Source: Halorubrum tebenquichense DSM 14210
Lineage (GTDB): Archaea; Halobacteriota; Halobacteria; Halobacteriales; Haloferacaceae
Direction: 5' to 3'
Assembly: GCF_000337415.1 (NCBI RefSeq)
Contig: NZ_AOJD01000060.1
Location: 1 to 64,000 of the forward strand
DNA length: 64,000 bases
Positions 38,149-45,445 of this stretch are shown piece by piece. A program made the position numbers and the translations under genes. The notes under the pieces were generated by a model. The model saw only the letters and a list, made by a program, of their open reading frames with translations. It was not told where the DNA came from and did not search any database. Positions within the stretch are counted from its first letter, which is position 1. Every line of letters begins with the position of its first letter.

Positions 38149-39325
38149 CGAACTCCTCCGCGGAGGTGCGGGTCCCCTTCGCGATGATCACGTCGCCGGC
38201 CCGGAGCGTGGTGTCGATGTCGGGACCGACCAGCCACCCCTCATCCGGGCGGCGGACCGCGAGGACGCTCGTCGAGATGTCGGTCGCGGGGACGCCGTCG
38301 GCGACCGCGGTCCCGTCGAGGTCGCTCCCCTCGGCGACGATGGTTCGGGTGATTATCTCGTCCGACTCCTGGACCGCCATCTCCACGACCGGGTGGACGT
38401 CGAGATCGCGGCGGACCCCCTCCGTGATCGCCAGCGCGGCGTCGGAGATCTCCTCGGTCGCGACGCCGAGGTGGATCAGCCCGCGCAGCGACACCGGGTC
38501 GTCGGCCTCGGCGGCCGCCCGGAGCGTCCACGCCTCGAACCGCGACTGGAGCGCGTCCACCTCGATCTCCAGGTTGCTCACCTCCTCCGCGAGCTCCTCG
38601 TTGTCGAAGAGCACGGAGCCGTAGGCCAGGTCGACGGCCAGCTCCGAGAGGTTCTTCATCAACACGATCGAGTCGACCGCGCGCTCCAAGTCGTCTATCG
38701 CGGGCTCCGCGGGCGGCTCCGGGTCGAACGGCTCGCCGCTCAGTTCGGGGTAGACCTCGGCGACGCCGGCCTCGGGACCGCGAAGCAGCGTCACGTCGCC
38801 CGCCTTCAGTCGCGTCGTCGGTCCGGGATTGAGGATCCAGTCCTCGTCGCGCCGGATCGCGATGACCCGGACGCCCGTCGCCGATTCGAGGTCGATGGCG
38901 TCGAGGCTCCGACCGGCGTACGCGGAGTCGGCGCTGACGGTCCCGCGGACGAGCGTCTCGACGCCGGCCGAGAGCGCGCCCCGCATCGCGTCGGGCAGCC
39001 CGATCTCCTCGGTGACGATCTTGGCGATGTCGCCCGCGGCGTCCGCGACCTTGTCGGCGGCGGCGATGACGCCGAGGACGGGCGCGAGCGTCTCCGCCTC
39101 GTTCGGGTTCCGCGCCGCGAGCATCAGGCTCATCCGAGCCTGCATCTGGAGGGCGTCCATCCGGTGTTCGAGCTCGACGACCTCGTGGGCGACCGTCGGA
39201 CTCCCGTGAAGCACCGCCGAGTACGAGAGGTCGATCAGCAGCTCCGCGGTGTCTTTCATCTCGACGAGCAGGTCCTTGACGCTCGTCGGCTCGTAGCGGA
39301 CCGTGCGCTCGTCGGCGCGTCTCAT
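38132..39325 (-). CDS. Tandem PhoU-like / TrkA-C domain protein
   Basis: A 397-residue cytoplasmic protein composed of a duplicated unit. Unit 1 covers residues about 10-190: a PhoU-like four-helix bundle (VKDLLVEMKDTAELLIDLSY, LEHRMDALQMQARMSLMLAA) followed by a TrkA-C domain (LDAIDLESATGVRVIAIRRD, TRLKAGDVTLLRG). Unit 2 covers residues about 205-397 with the same order (NLSELAVDLAYGSVLFDNEE, then DISTSVLAVRRPDEGWLVGP, TLRAGDVIIAKG). TrkA-C domains bind nucleotides or c-di-AMP and regulate K+ channels and transporters; a role in potassium control is inferred. No TM segments are present, and no channel gene is adjacent. Confidence 0.88.
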   Translation of the reverse strand: MRRADERTVRYEPTSVKDLLVEMKDTAELLIDLSYSAVLHGSPTVAHEVVELEHRMDALQMQARMSLMLAARNPNEAETLAPVLGVIAAADKVADAAGDIAKIVTEEIGLPDAMRGALSAGVETLVRGTVSADSAYAGRSLDAIDLESATGVRVIAIRRDEDWILNPGPTTRLKAGDVTLLRGPEAGVAEVYPELSGEPFDPEPPAEPAIDDLERAVDSIVLMKNLSELAVDLAYGSVLFDNEELAEEVSNLEIEVDALQSRFEAWTLRAAAEADDPVSLRGLIHLGVATEEISDAALAITEGVRRDLDVHPVVEMAVQESDEIITRTIVAEGSDLDGTAVADGVPATDISTSVLAVRRPDEGWLVGPDIDTTLRAGDVIIAKGTRTSAEEFDALAA

Positions 39326-39404
39326 GTGCGTCCCTCTCCGGCTGCGAGTAAAAGGCTTGTTCCGGGGCCGGCGTCGCCGGACGCGCGGGTCGCGTCGGGG
39401 AGAC

Positions 39405-39920
39405 TCAGGCGGCGTCTCCGGCGACGTATCCCGCGGTTCCGTCCTCGCTCTCGACCCGTGCCGCGAGGTCGGCGAGCGCGAGCCACGCCAGCAGCCGGGC
39501 CGCGCGGTCGCGCCACTCGGCCTCCCACTCGGGGTCGCGGGCGCGGTCGTGCCGCGGGACCCGGTCGCGGGTGGCCGCGAAGAGGTCGTCGGGGGTCACG
39601 GGGTCCTCGCGCGAGGCCTCGGCGAGCGCCGCGAGCGCCTCGGGCGCGAACAGCACGCCGTCCCGGAGCCCATCGCGGACGCGCTCCGGGGTCGGCTCCG
39701 CGTCGGCGCGGACGAACCCCCGCGGGGTCTCCTCGACGAGTCCGAGCGTCCGGAGGAAGGCGAGCCAGTCGTTTGCGGTCTGCCGGTCGGGAAGGTCACA
39801 GCGCCGCCGGAGGCGGGCGCAGCAGTCGTCGGTGTCGCCGGGGACGAGCGGGACCGCGCGCCGGTGCTCGCGCAGCGCGTCGAGGTCGGACGGGGGTTCG
39901 GGGACGGGTTTGAGTCGCAT
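39405..39920 (-). CDS. Conserved haloarchaeal hypothetical protein, winged-helix-like
   Basis: A 171-residue soluble protein starting MRLKPVPEPPSDLDALREHR. Residues 45-75 (ANDWLAFLRTLGLVEETPRG) read like the recognition helix and wing of a small winged-helix domain, and residues 90-150 form Arg/Asp-rich helices. Two cysteines sit together (DDCCARLRRRC). No family is recognised with confidence. It lies between the PhoU/TrkA-C gene and mch, 48 nt after mch on the same strand, so it may be on the mch transcript. Confidence 0.65.
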   Translation of the reverse strand: MRLKPVPEPPSDLDALREHRRAVPLVPGDTDDCCARLRRRCDLPDRQTANDWLAFLRTLGLVEETPRGFVRADAEPTPERVRDGLRDGVLFAPEALAALAEASREDPVTPDDLFAATRDRVPRHDRARDPEWEAEWRDRAARLLAWLALADLAARVESEDGTAGYVAGDAA

Positions 39921-39968
39921 CGGGTGTCGTGACGGGGTCTGCGGGTCAGTCGGTGACGCTCCGGGGAG

Positions 39969-40907
39969 TCAGCGGTAGCCGAACGACTCCGCGAGCAGTT
40001 CCTCGTCGGTGTCGCCCACGGTGTAGACGGGGCCGTCGACCACGTCGACGGTGACCTGCGCCGGGGCGAACACGCTCTCGGGCACGTCGTAGAAGTCCCA
40101 GTCGGCGTCCTCGAACACCTCGACGAAGGGCGTCCCGTACTCCTCGCTCGCGGTGGAGACGATCTCGGAGAACCGGTCGTCGTCGCGCGCGACCTGGAGG
40201 TGGACCTCGCCGCCGTACGCCAGGGCGTCGTTCGTCCGCCCCATCGCCTCGGTCTCGTCGCGGGTCGGGGGCGCGAGCGGCGCGGCTCCGGACGCGTGGA
40301 GCACGTCCGTCGGCTCGTAGCCGACCTCCAGCAGGCGGAAGACGGCGAGTTCGGCGGCGCGGGCCGCCGTGGTGACGGAGCCGGCGGTCGAGCCGGTCGC
40401 GAACGTCGGGAGGAACACGCCGTCGGTCTCGACCTCGGCCAGCTCCGCGACCTGCTCCGCGACCTCCTCGTCGGGCAGCGCCGTCGACTCGATCGTCAGC
40501 GTGGCGAACTCGGAGGAGTCGTAGTAGCCGACGCGCTCGAACTCGGTCTCGCGGCCGACTAAGGCGCGGGCCGGGCCGGAGCCGAGCCCCTCGAAGCCGC
40601 CCTCGGTCGTGAGCTCCCAGCCGGCCTTCTGCGAGCAGAGCAGCGCGACCGCGGGGTGGTCCGTCGACAGCTCGACGTACTGGCGGGGCGCGCCCGCGAG
40701 CTTCCCCATTCGCGTCTGCAGGTTCGCCAGCCCGGCGGTCTGTATCTCCGCGAGCAGCAGCCCCGCTTCGACCCCGCCGGCCGCGTCGATTCCGAAGTCG
40801 ACGACGGTGGCTCCGTTGTCCAACTCGTAGCCGACGACGTCCAGCTCGCCGGCGAAATCGAGCGCCTCGTCGACCAGCTCGATCGCGGTCCGGTTGATGC
40901 TCTCCAT
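39969..40907 (-). CDS. mch: Methenyltetrahydromethanopterin cyclohydrolase-like protein
   Basis: A 312-residue enzyme that interconverts methenyl- and formyl-tetrahydromethanopterin in methanogens; haloarchaea, which are not methanogens, are known to carry mch homologues and probably use them in folate-type C1 metabolism. The protein starts MESINRTAIELVDEALDFAG. The central GGVEAGLLLAEIQTAGLANL, LSTDHPAVALLCSQKAGWEL and GYEPTDVLHASGAAPLAPPT blocks are diagnostic. The frame is open far upstream, but a TATA box (GTTTAAGG) at 40929-40936 places the start at 40907. The length matches the family. Confidence 0.93.
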   Translation of the reverse strand: MESINRTAIELVDEALDFAGELDVVGYELDNGATVVDFGIDAAGGVEAGLLLAEIQTAGLANLQTRMGKLAGAPRQYVELSTDHPAVALLCSQKAGWELTTEGGFEGLGSGPARALVGRETEFERVGYYDSSEFATLTIESTALPDEEVAEQVAELAEVETDGVFLPTFATGSTAGSVTTAARAAELAVFRLLEVGYEPTDVLHASGAAPLAPPTRDETEAMGRTNDALAYGGEVHLQVARDDDRFSEIVSTASEEYGTPFVEVFEDADWDFYDVPESVFAPAQVTVDVVDGPVYTVGDTDEELLAESFGYR

Positions 40908-40928
40908 GTCGACGCCTACTCGCTCACC

Positions 40929-40936
40929 GTTTAAGG
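40929..40936 (-). promoter_or_regulatory. TATA box of mch
   Basis: GTTTAAGG on the plus strand (CCTTAAAC on the coding strand) lies 22-29 nt upstream of the mch ATG at 40907, as expected for a leaderless message. Confidence 0.6.
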
Positions 40937-41020
40937 GGTTTGGCTGTTGGGCGCGAGCGGCGGCGTCTCCCTCGCAAGTGTGCTTAAATAACCGCGGCGG
41001 TCGGCGCGCGCCTCCGAGCG

Positions 41021-41260
41021 CCTTTTTAAGGGCGCGAGGAGCGCCGTGCGAGGGAGTCGGCGGTCCGAAGCGAAGCGGAGGACCGCCGACGAGGCTGGGG
41101 AGGCGTGAGGTGCTGTGTGGAGCGGTGCGGGGCGGGACTCGAAGGGGCAGCTGCGAGGCGGGCGCAGGCGACGTAAGCACCGAAGCGAGGGAGCGAGTGA
41201 AACGAGCGACCGAGTGAGGCGCGCAGCGAGCGTGCGCCCGCCTCGCGGCTGGGGCTTCGG
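41021..41260 (+). ncRNA. Candidate structured RNA or repeated element with its own TATA-like box
   Basis: A gene-free 466-nt gap (40908-41373) holds this strongly folded segment. CTTTTTAAGG at 41021-41030 looks like a TATA box pointing right. About 26 nt later begins a perfect 11-bp inverted repeat (41056-41066 with 41080-41090). Further on, a perfect 14-bp inverted repeat pairs 41153-41166 (GCGAGGCGGGCGCA) with 41233-41246. Between them lies GGGACTCGAAGGGGCAGC and a Glu/Arg-like series of GAGCGA repeats. From memory, sequences containing GGACTC-AAGGGGCAGC recur between genes in haloarchaeal genomes, so this may be a dispersed repeat rather than a unique RNA. Confidence 0.4.
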
Positions 41261-41264
41261 TGGT

Positions 41265-41342
41265 GTTCGTGTCGATCAGGTGTTTATAAATGAGTACGTG
41301 TAGCCGAGCGGCTGTCTCTTCGATGTTGTTCGTCTCGATCAG
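41265..41342. repeat. Pair of near-identical 15-mers next to the folded element
   Basis: GTTCGTGTCGATCAG at about 41266-41280 and GTTCGTCTCGATCAG at about 41327-41341 differ in one base and lie 61 nt apart in the same orientation, with TGTTTATAAATG (a second TATA-like box) after the first copy. They could be duplicated ends of an element. Confidence 0.45.
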
Positions 41343-41373
41343 CGGCCGACCAGCACGACGCCCACATCCGTAG

Positions 41374-41874
41374 TCACCAGAAACCGCCGTCGGAGTCGCC
41401 GACGCCGCTCGGTCCGCTCGGTCCCTGGGGACCGCTCGGCCGCGGATCCGGGTTGATCTCGACGGGCTCCGACTCCGCGTCCGGATCGATCTCGCGGCCC
41501 TCCTCGTACCGGACGAACGAGAGGTAAAAGGCCTCGCCGCAGCCGACGCCCTCGGCGTCCGGCTCCCGGTACGGCTCGTCGCCGCCCACGTCGGTGCCGC
41601 GCACGCCGTCGTGCGGGTCCCACTCGACGCCGTCGCTCTCGCCGCAGACGAACCGGACGCCGTCCGCCCCGGCGGAGTCTCCATCGCCGCCTCCGTTCCC
41701 CTCGGCGGAGTCTCCATCGCCGCCCCCGTCCGCGTCGAACGGTTCCGTGGGCGCGGCGTACGTCCACCCCTCCAGCGGGTACGGGGTCACCGACTTGTCC
41801 GCGAGGTACCCCTCGCGTTCGAGCGCGACGAGCGTCCCGCAGTGGGGACAGTAGTACGTGACCGGGTAGCTCAT
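41374..41874 (-). CDS. Zinc-ribbon-like protein with Gly/Asp and Gly-Pro-Ser repeats
   Basis: A 166-residue acidic protein starting MSYPVTYYCPHCGTLVALER, with one CxxC pair at residues 9-12 and further Cys at FVCGESD and GVGCGEAFYL, enough for a partial zinc ribbon. Residues about 45-70 contain two copies of GGGDGDSAxG, and the C-terminus has QGPSGPSGVG (collagen-like Gly-Pro-Ser triplets) ending GGFW. The ATG at 41874 follows the Cys motif naturally; an in-frame start at 41922 would overlap the promoter of the divergent hydrolase. Function unknown. The repeats are probably flexible linkers. Confidence 0.65.
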   Translation of the reverse strand: MSYPVTYYCPHCGTLVALEREGYLADKSVTPYPLEGWTYAAPTEPFDADGGGDGDSAEGNGGGDGDSAGADGVRFVCGESDGVEWDPHDGVRGTDVGGDEPYREPDAEGVGCGEAFYLSFVRYEEGREIDPDAESEPVEINPDPRPSGPQGPSGPSGVGDSDGGFW

Positions 41875-41920
41875 GTCCGTCGTACGGCCCGAACTGATAA
41901 ACAGCCGTCGCAGTCGCGTC

Positions 41921-41928
41921 AAATATTT
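41921..41928 (+). promoter_or_regulatory. TATA box of the alpha/beta hydrolase gene
   Basis: AAATATTT lies 25-32 nt upstream of the codon at 41953 where the hydrolase appears to begin. It is palindromic and could also serve the divergent zinc-ribbon gene (start 41874), though at a longer distance. Confidence 0.6.
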
Positions 41929-41952
41929 GATCCTCCGGCGCGTCGATCCGAC

Positions 41953-42882
41953 ATCTCATCCGATCCCACTTCCGGCGGCCCCGACGGCGCGGACCGCGCG
42001 GACGATTCAGGCGGAACCGGCCGCCCGGGCGACGACGGCGGCCTCGTCGCTCGCCGGCGGCTCCTCGCGGGCGTCGCGGGCGGCGTGGGCCTCCTCGGGG
42101 GCGGCGGGCTCTACGCCGCGAACGAACTCGGCGGCGACTTCGGCGGGTACGAGGCTCCGGAGACGCAGCCGGTAGTGTCGACCCGCGGACGCCTCGACGA
42201 GTCGGATCCCACGGAGCGGTCGGGGTCGTGGGCGTTCGACGGTGCCGACCGGGTGGTGCTGTACGTCCACGGCCTCGGGGCGGACGCGGCGTCGGCGCGC
42301 GATCAGGCGTACACCGCGGGACTCGCCCTCGACGAGTCGCTCGGAGCCGACGCCCCGCCCGTGATCGGCTACTCGTGGGCGTCGGATGTCGACTGGGGGC
42401 CGGCGAAGCGCACGGCCGAGGCCAACGCCGTCCCGCTCGCCGATTGGCTGACGGCGTGGGCGGACGCGGACGGGCGGCCGGTCCACCTGTTCGCGCACTC
42501 GCTCGGCGCTCGCGTGACGGGGGAGGCGCTCCGCGAGCTCGACGACCGCGGCCGGACGGACGCCCTCGCCTCGGCGTCGCTGTTCGGCGGCGCGGTCCCT
42601 GACGAGAGCGTCGGGCGCGACGGGCGGTACGGGCCGGCGATCGGCGCGCTCGACGCCCCGCTCTACAACTTCCACAGCCGGAACGACCGCGTCCTCGGCT
42701 GGGTGTACCGCGCCTCCGACCGGACCCGCGCGGTCGGTCACGGGGGGCTCCCGGACGCCGCGACCGCGCCGGACGGCTACGCGAACGTCGACGTCACGGA
42801 TCTGATCGCGGACCACTACTCGTACATAGAGCCGGAGGAGGGGTGTATGCCGCGCGCGGTCGGCCGGATCGGACTCGAGTAA
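41953..42882 (+). CDS. Tat-exported alpha/beta hydrolase; expected start codon reads ATC
   Basis: Alpha/beta-hydrolase/esterase-like protein of about 309 residues. VVLYVHGLGADAASARDQAY gives the oxyanion region (near residue 97), HLFAHSLGARVTGEALREL the nucleophile elbow G/AHSLG with Ser near residue 181, and the end carries His in VTDLIADHYSYIEPE. A Tat signal, VARRRLLAGVAGGVGLLGGG, lies at residues 33-52. No ATG, GTG or TTG lies between the TATA box at 41921 and the signal. The codon at the leaderless position is ATC, followed by TCATCCGATCCC (SSDP), exactly where MSSDP would be expected. The next in-frame GTG falls inside the signal and would delete RRR. Confidence 0.72.
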   Translation: MSSDPTSGGPDGADRADDSGGTGRPGDDGGLVARRRLLAGVAGGVGLLGGGGLYAANELGGDFGGYEAPETQPVVSTRGRLDESDPTERSGSWAFDGADRVVLYVHGLGADAASARDQAYTAGLALDESLGADAPPVIGYSWASDVDWGPAKRTAEANAVPLADWLTAWADADGRPVHLFAHSLGARVTGEALRELDDRGRTDALASASLFGGAVPDESVGRDGRYGPAIGALDAPLYNFHSRNDRVLGWVYRASDRTRAVGHGGLPDAATAPDGYANVDVTDLIADHYSYIEPEEGCMPRAVGRIGLE

Positions 42883-44345
42883 ACTACCCCACCCTACTCG
42901 CTCACGGCTTCGCCGTTCGCTTCGTTGCGGGTGGGGCTTTCGCGTGGACTCCCGTTCTGGCCGCCGCCGGCGGCAGGCGAATACTCGCCGTTCACGTTCA
43001 ACGTCCCGCGATTCAAGCACACGTTTACGGGTGCGCCTCCGCCCGACGACTTTTGCGCCGAGCGGAGATACTTCAGGCCAATATTCTTCGCCGCGTTGTA
43101 GTCCGCGTGTGGTGAGTACCCACACTTCAGACACTCGAACACGTCCTGCCCATCCGAAGTCGGGCGGTTGTTCTCATGGGTGAATCCGCACTTCGAACAC
43201 CGTTGAGAGGTGTAGGCAGGACTCACTTGTTCGACCGAGATACCGACTACTTCGGATTTGTACTCGACATACTCGAACAGGCGTCGGAACGCCCACGCGT
43301 GGAACTTCTTCGCGTTGGGCATCCGTTCACGGATCCCAGTCAGGTTCTCGAACGCGATCACGTCGCAACCGTACTCGACGGCCTCGGCGACGAGTTCCTT
43401 CGAGACGGTGTGGAAAAAGTGGTCATAGCGTCCCGTCTCGGTGCGTCCGACCGACTGGATGGTTTCGTGGGCAGCGCGCGTTCCACGCTGTTGGAGCGCC
43501 CCGCGTCGTTTCTCGAACTCGCGGTGCCAGTGGTTCCACTCCGACCCATTCCAGAACTCGCCTGTCGAAGTGACGGCGACGTTTTCGATGCCGAGGTCAA
43601 CGCCGAGGACTGTGTTGTGCTCGTCGTTGCCGTCGTCGGCAGTCTCAGACTCCACGTCCGCCTTTGTTCGGACGTGAAGGTAGAACCCGCCGTCGCGGTA
43701 GTGTAGTTCTCCGCCCGTCACTTCGTAGTCATCGTTGAACAGGTACTTCGAGTGGGGCGTCTCGCGGCTCTCGTCGGGAAGGACGTATTCTGCCGTAATG
43801 CGTCCTTCGACAGTCGAGAGTGTCGCGTGATCGTCGTTGAACGTCGCACATCGCTTGTCGTAAACGAGTGTCGGCGCTATGAAGTGTGGCTTGCCCGCGT
43901 AGTCACCTTGCTTCCATCGAGCGACAACGCTCTGGACGGCGTCGGCTGCCTTATTGCGAGCGTTCTGGACGAGGTTCGCTTGGAGTCGCGTTTCGGCCCG
44001 GACTTCGTCGTAGGTTTCGCGTTGGAGTTCAGCTTTACTCGTGGTCTTGTACTCGCCTTGCCACGCGTGGTCAACGACGTAGTTGGCGGCCCACAGGAAT
44101 TCGGAGATGGTTTCGTGGAGGAGGTTGACGTCGCTGTCGGCCACATCGAGTTTGACGGGAACGGTACGACGCACCTCCATCCGTGTTTCAGATGTGGTCT
44201 TGTGTTTTTTATTATAGTAACGGTCGATGGGGAGTTGGCCAGCCATCGAGCGTGGTTGGTGACGTTTCATGTCGGTTTCCTCTCCGACCTACTCGCTCGC
44301 TCCGCTCGCTCCTTGAGGTCGGAGGCTCCACCTTGTATCACGCTG
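42883..44345 (-). mobile_element. Solitary TnpB element of the IS200/IS605 type with hairpin ends
   Basis: Contains only tnpB; no tnpA-type transposase is seen. The right end, overlapping the tnpB stop, has a perfect 8-bp stem (42887-42894 with 42929-42936) enclosing a smaller hairpin (42904-42908 with 42912-42916). The left end has a perfect 9-bp inverted repeat (44282-44290 with 44316-44324). Both ends contain CCTACTCGCTC-like sequence in the same orientation. The element begins right after the hydrolase stop codon. Boundaries are approximate. Confidence 0.6.
42894..44180 (-). CDS. tnpB: RNA-guided endonuclease TnpB family protein (OrfB)
   Basis: A 428-residue TnpB, the ancestor-type RuvC nuclease of Cas12. 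It starts [20 protein letters not shown], as haloarchaeal homologues do; the upstream in-frame ATG at 44270 is rejected because a TATA box (TTTATTATA on the plus strand, 44208-44216) lies between. The RuvC catalytic residues are Asp in [12 protein letters not shown] near 193, Glu in [10 protein letters not shown] near 278, and Asp in [11 protein letters not shown] near 360. The zinc finger CSKCGF...CLKCGY lies near 330-352. All appear intact, so the protein should be active. The C-terminal about 50 residues, after [16 protein letters not shown], are variable; the guide RNA probably overlaps this end. Confidence 0.93.
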   Translation of the reverse strand: MEVRRTVPVKLDVADSDVNLLHETISEFLWAANYVVDHAWQGEYKTTSKAELQRETYDEVRAETRLQANLVQNARNKAADAVQSVVARWKQGDYAGKPHFIAPTLVYDKRCATFNDDHATLSTVEGRITAEYVLPDESRETPHSKYLFNDDYEVTGGELHYRDGGFYLHVRTKADVESETADDGNDEHNTVLGVDLGIENVAVTSTGEFWNGSEWNHWHREFEKRRGALQQRGTRAAHETIQSVGRTETGRYDHFFHTVSKELVAEAVEYGCDVIAFENLTGIRERMPNAKKFHAWAFRRLFEYVEYKSEVVGISVEQVSPAYTSQRCSKCGFTHENNRPTSDGQDVFECLKCGYSPHADYNAAKNIGLKYLRSAQKSSGGGAPVNVCLNRGTLNVNGEYSPAAGGGQNGSPRESPTRNEANGEAVSE

Positions 44346-44432
44346 AGATCGGCCTCGACCGTGGGGCGGGTCTCGACAGAGAGCGCGTCCGTCCCCGGAA
44401 CCCCTTTTACCGGCCCGGCCGACCCTTCGGGC

Positions 44433-45275
44433 ATGATCGACGAGACCGTCGCCGAGATCCGGGCGATGCGGACCCACAGCACGTCGGCGGTGGCCGTGAA
44501 GGCGACGCGGTCGCTCGCGGACCTGCTCGACCGCGAGTACGTGACCGTCGACGAGTTCGAGCGCGACCTCGAACACAACGCGGGCGTGCTGCGCCGGTCG
44601 AACCCCTCCCACGCCGCGCTCCACAACGCGATGCGCGATGTCGAGCGCTCCATCGTCGGCGAGGCGACGAGCGTCGAGGGCGCGAAACAGCTGCTGGAGG
44701 ACGTGATCGCCCGCGTCACGGAGGACATCGAGACCGCGAAGGGCGAGGCGGCGGCCAACGCGGCAGAACACATCGAGGACGGCGACACGCTGCTCGTCCA
44801 CGACTACTCGACGACCGTGCTGGAGGCCATCGAGAACGCCGCGCGCGACGGCGCGCACCTGACCGTCTACGTCACCGAGGCCCGCCCGCGAACCCTCGGC
44901 CGCAAGACCGCGCGCGTCCTCGCCGGGATGTCCCGCGTCGAGACCCGGATGGTCGTCGACGGCGCGATGGGGTACGCGCTCCGCGACTGCGACCGCGTCC
45001 TCCTCGGAATCACCTGTATCACCGGCGGGACCTACTACAACCGGATCGGGACGTTCCCGCTCGTCGTCACCGCCCGCGAGCTCGGCGTTCCCGTCACCGC
45101 GGTCGGCTCGGGCGCGAAGACCATCGAGGAGTTCCGGTTCGAGAACGAGTTCCGCGACGCCGTCGAGGTGATGCGCGAACCGGTCGAGGACGTCGAGATC
45201 GAGAACCCCAGCTACGACGCCACCCCGATCGGCATGATCGACACCGTGATCACCGACGACGGCGTCCGGAACTGA
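44433..45275 (+). CDS. eIF2B alpha-like protein, initiation factor/isomerase family
   Basis: A 280-residue protein of the family uniting eIF2B alpha, MtnA and ribose-1,5-bisphosphate isomerase. The opening helices ETVAEIRAMRTHSTSAVAVK and the Rossmann-like part ANAAEHIEDGDTLLVHDYST are present. In the isomerases I expect GAD-type active-site Asp and a Cys in the THCxS loop. Here the matching segments read GITCITGGTYYNRIG and VHDYST, so both catalytic residues appear to be absent; a regulatory eIF2B-like role is more likely than R15P isomerase. The ATG at 44433 has TTTTAC near 44405 as a TATA box. It lies beside the TnpB element on the other strand. Confidence 0.85.
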   Translation: MIDETVAEIRAMRTHSTSAVAVKATRSLADLLDREYVTVDEFERDLEHNAGVLRRSNPSHAALHNAMRDVERSIVGEATSVEGAKQLLEDVIARVTEDIETAKGEAAANAAEHIEDGDTLLVHDYSTTVLEAIENAARDGAHLTVYVTEARPRTLGRKTARVLAGMSRVETRMVVDGAMGYALRDCDRVLLGITCITGGTYYNRIGTFPLVVTARELGVPVTAVGSGAKTIEEFRFENEFRDAVEVMREPVEDVEIENPSYDATPIGMIDTVITDDGVRN

Positions 45276-45445
45276 CGACGGCGTCTGGAACTGACGACGG
45301 CTTCGTACCTGCCGCCCTCTCCGAACACGATACGCCCTCCGAACGCGACGCCCGCCCCCGCACCCGACGGTGACCGAGCGCGTCGCGACGAACTCCCGAG
45401 CGGCGAACCAAAGTGATTTGTGCGTGTAACGTGTTAACAAACGCA

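Noticed and set aside
44181-44270. N-terminal extension of TnpB from the ATG at 44270
   Set aside because: A TATA box lies inside this stretch and family members start at MEVRR; the extension is upstream sequence, not protein.
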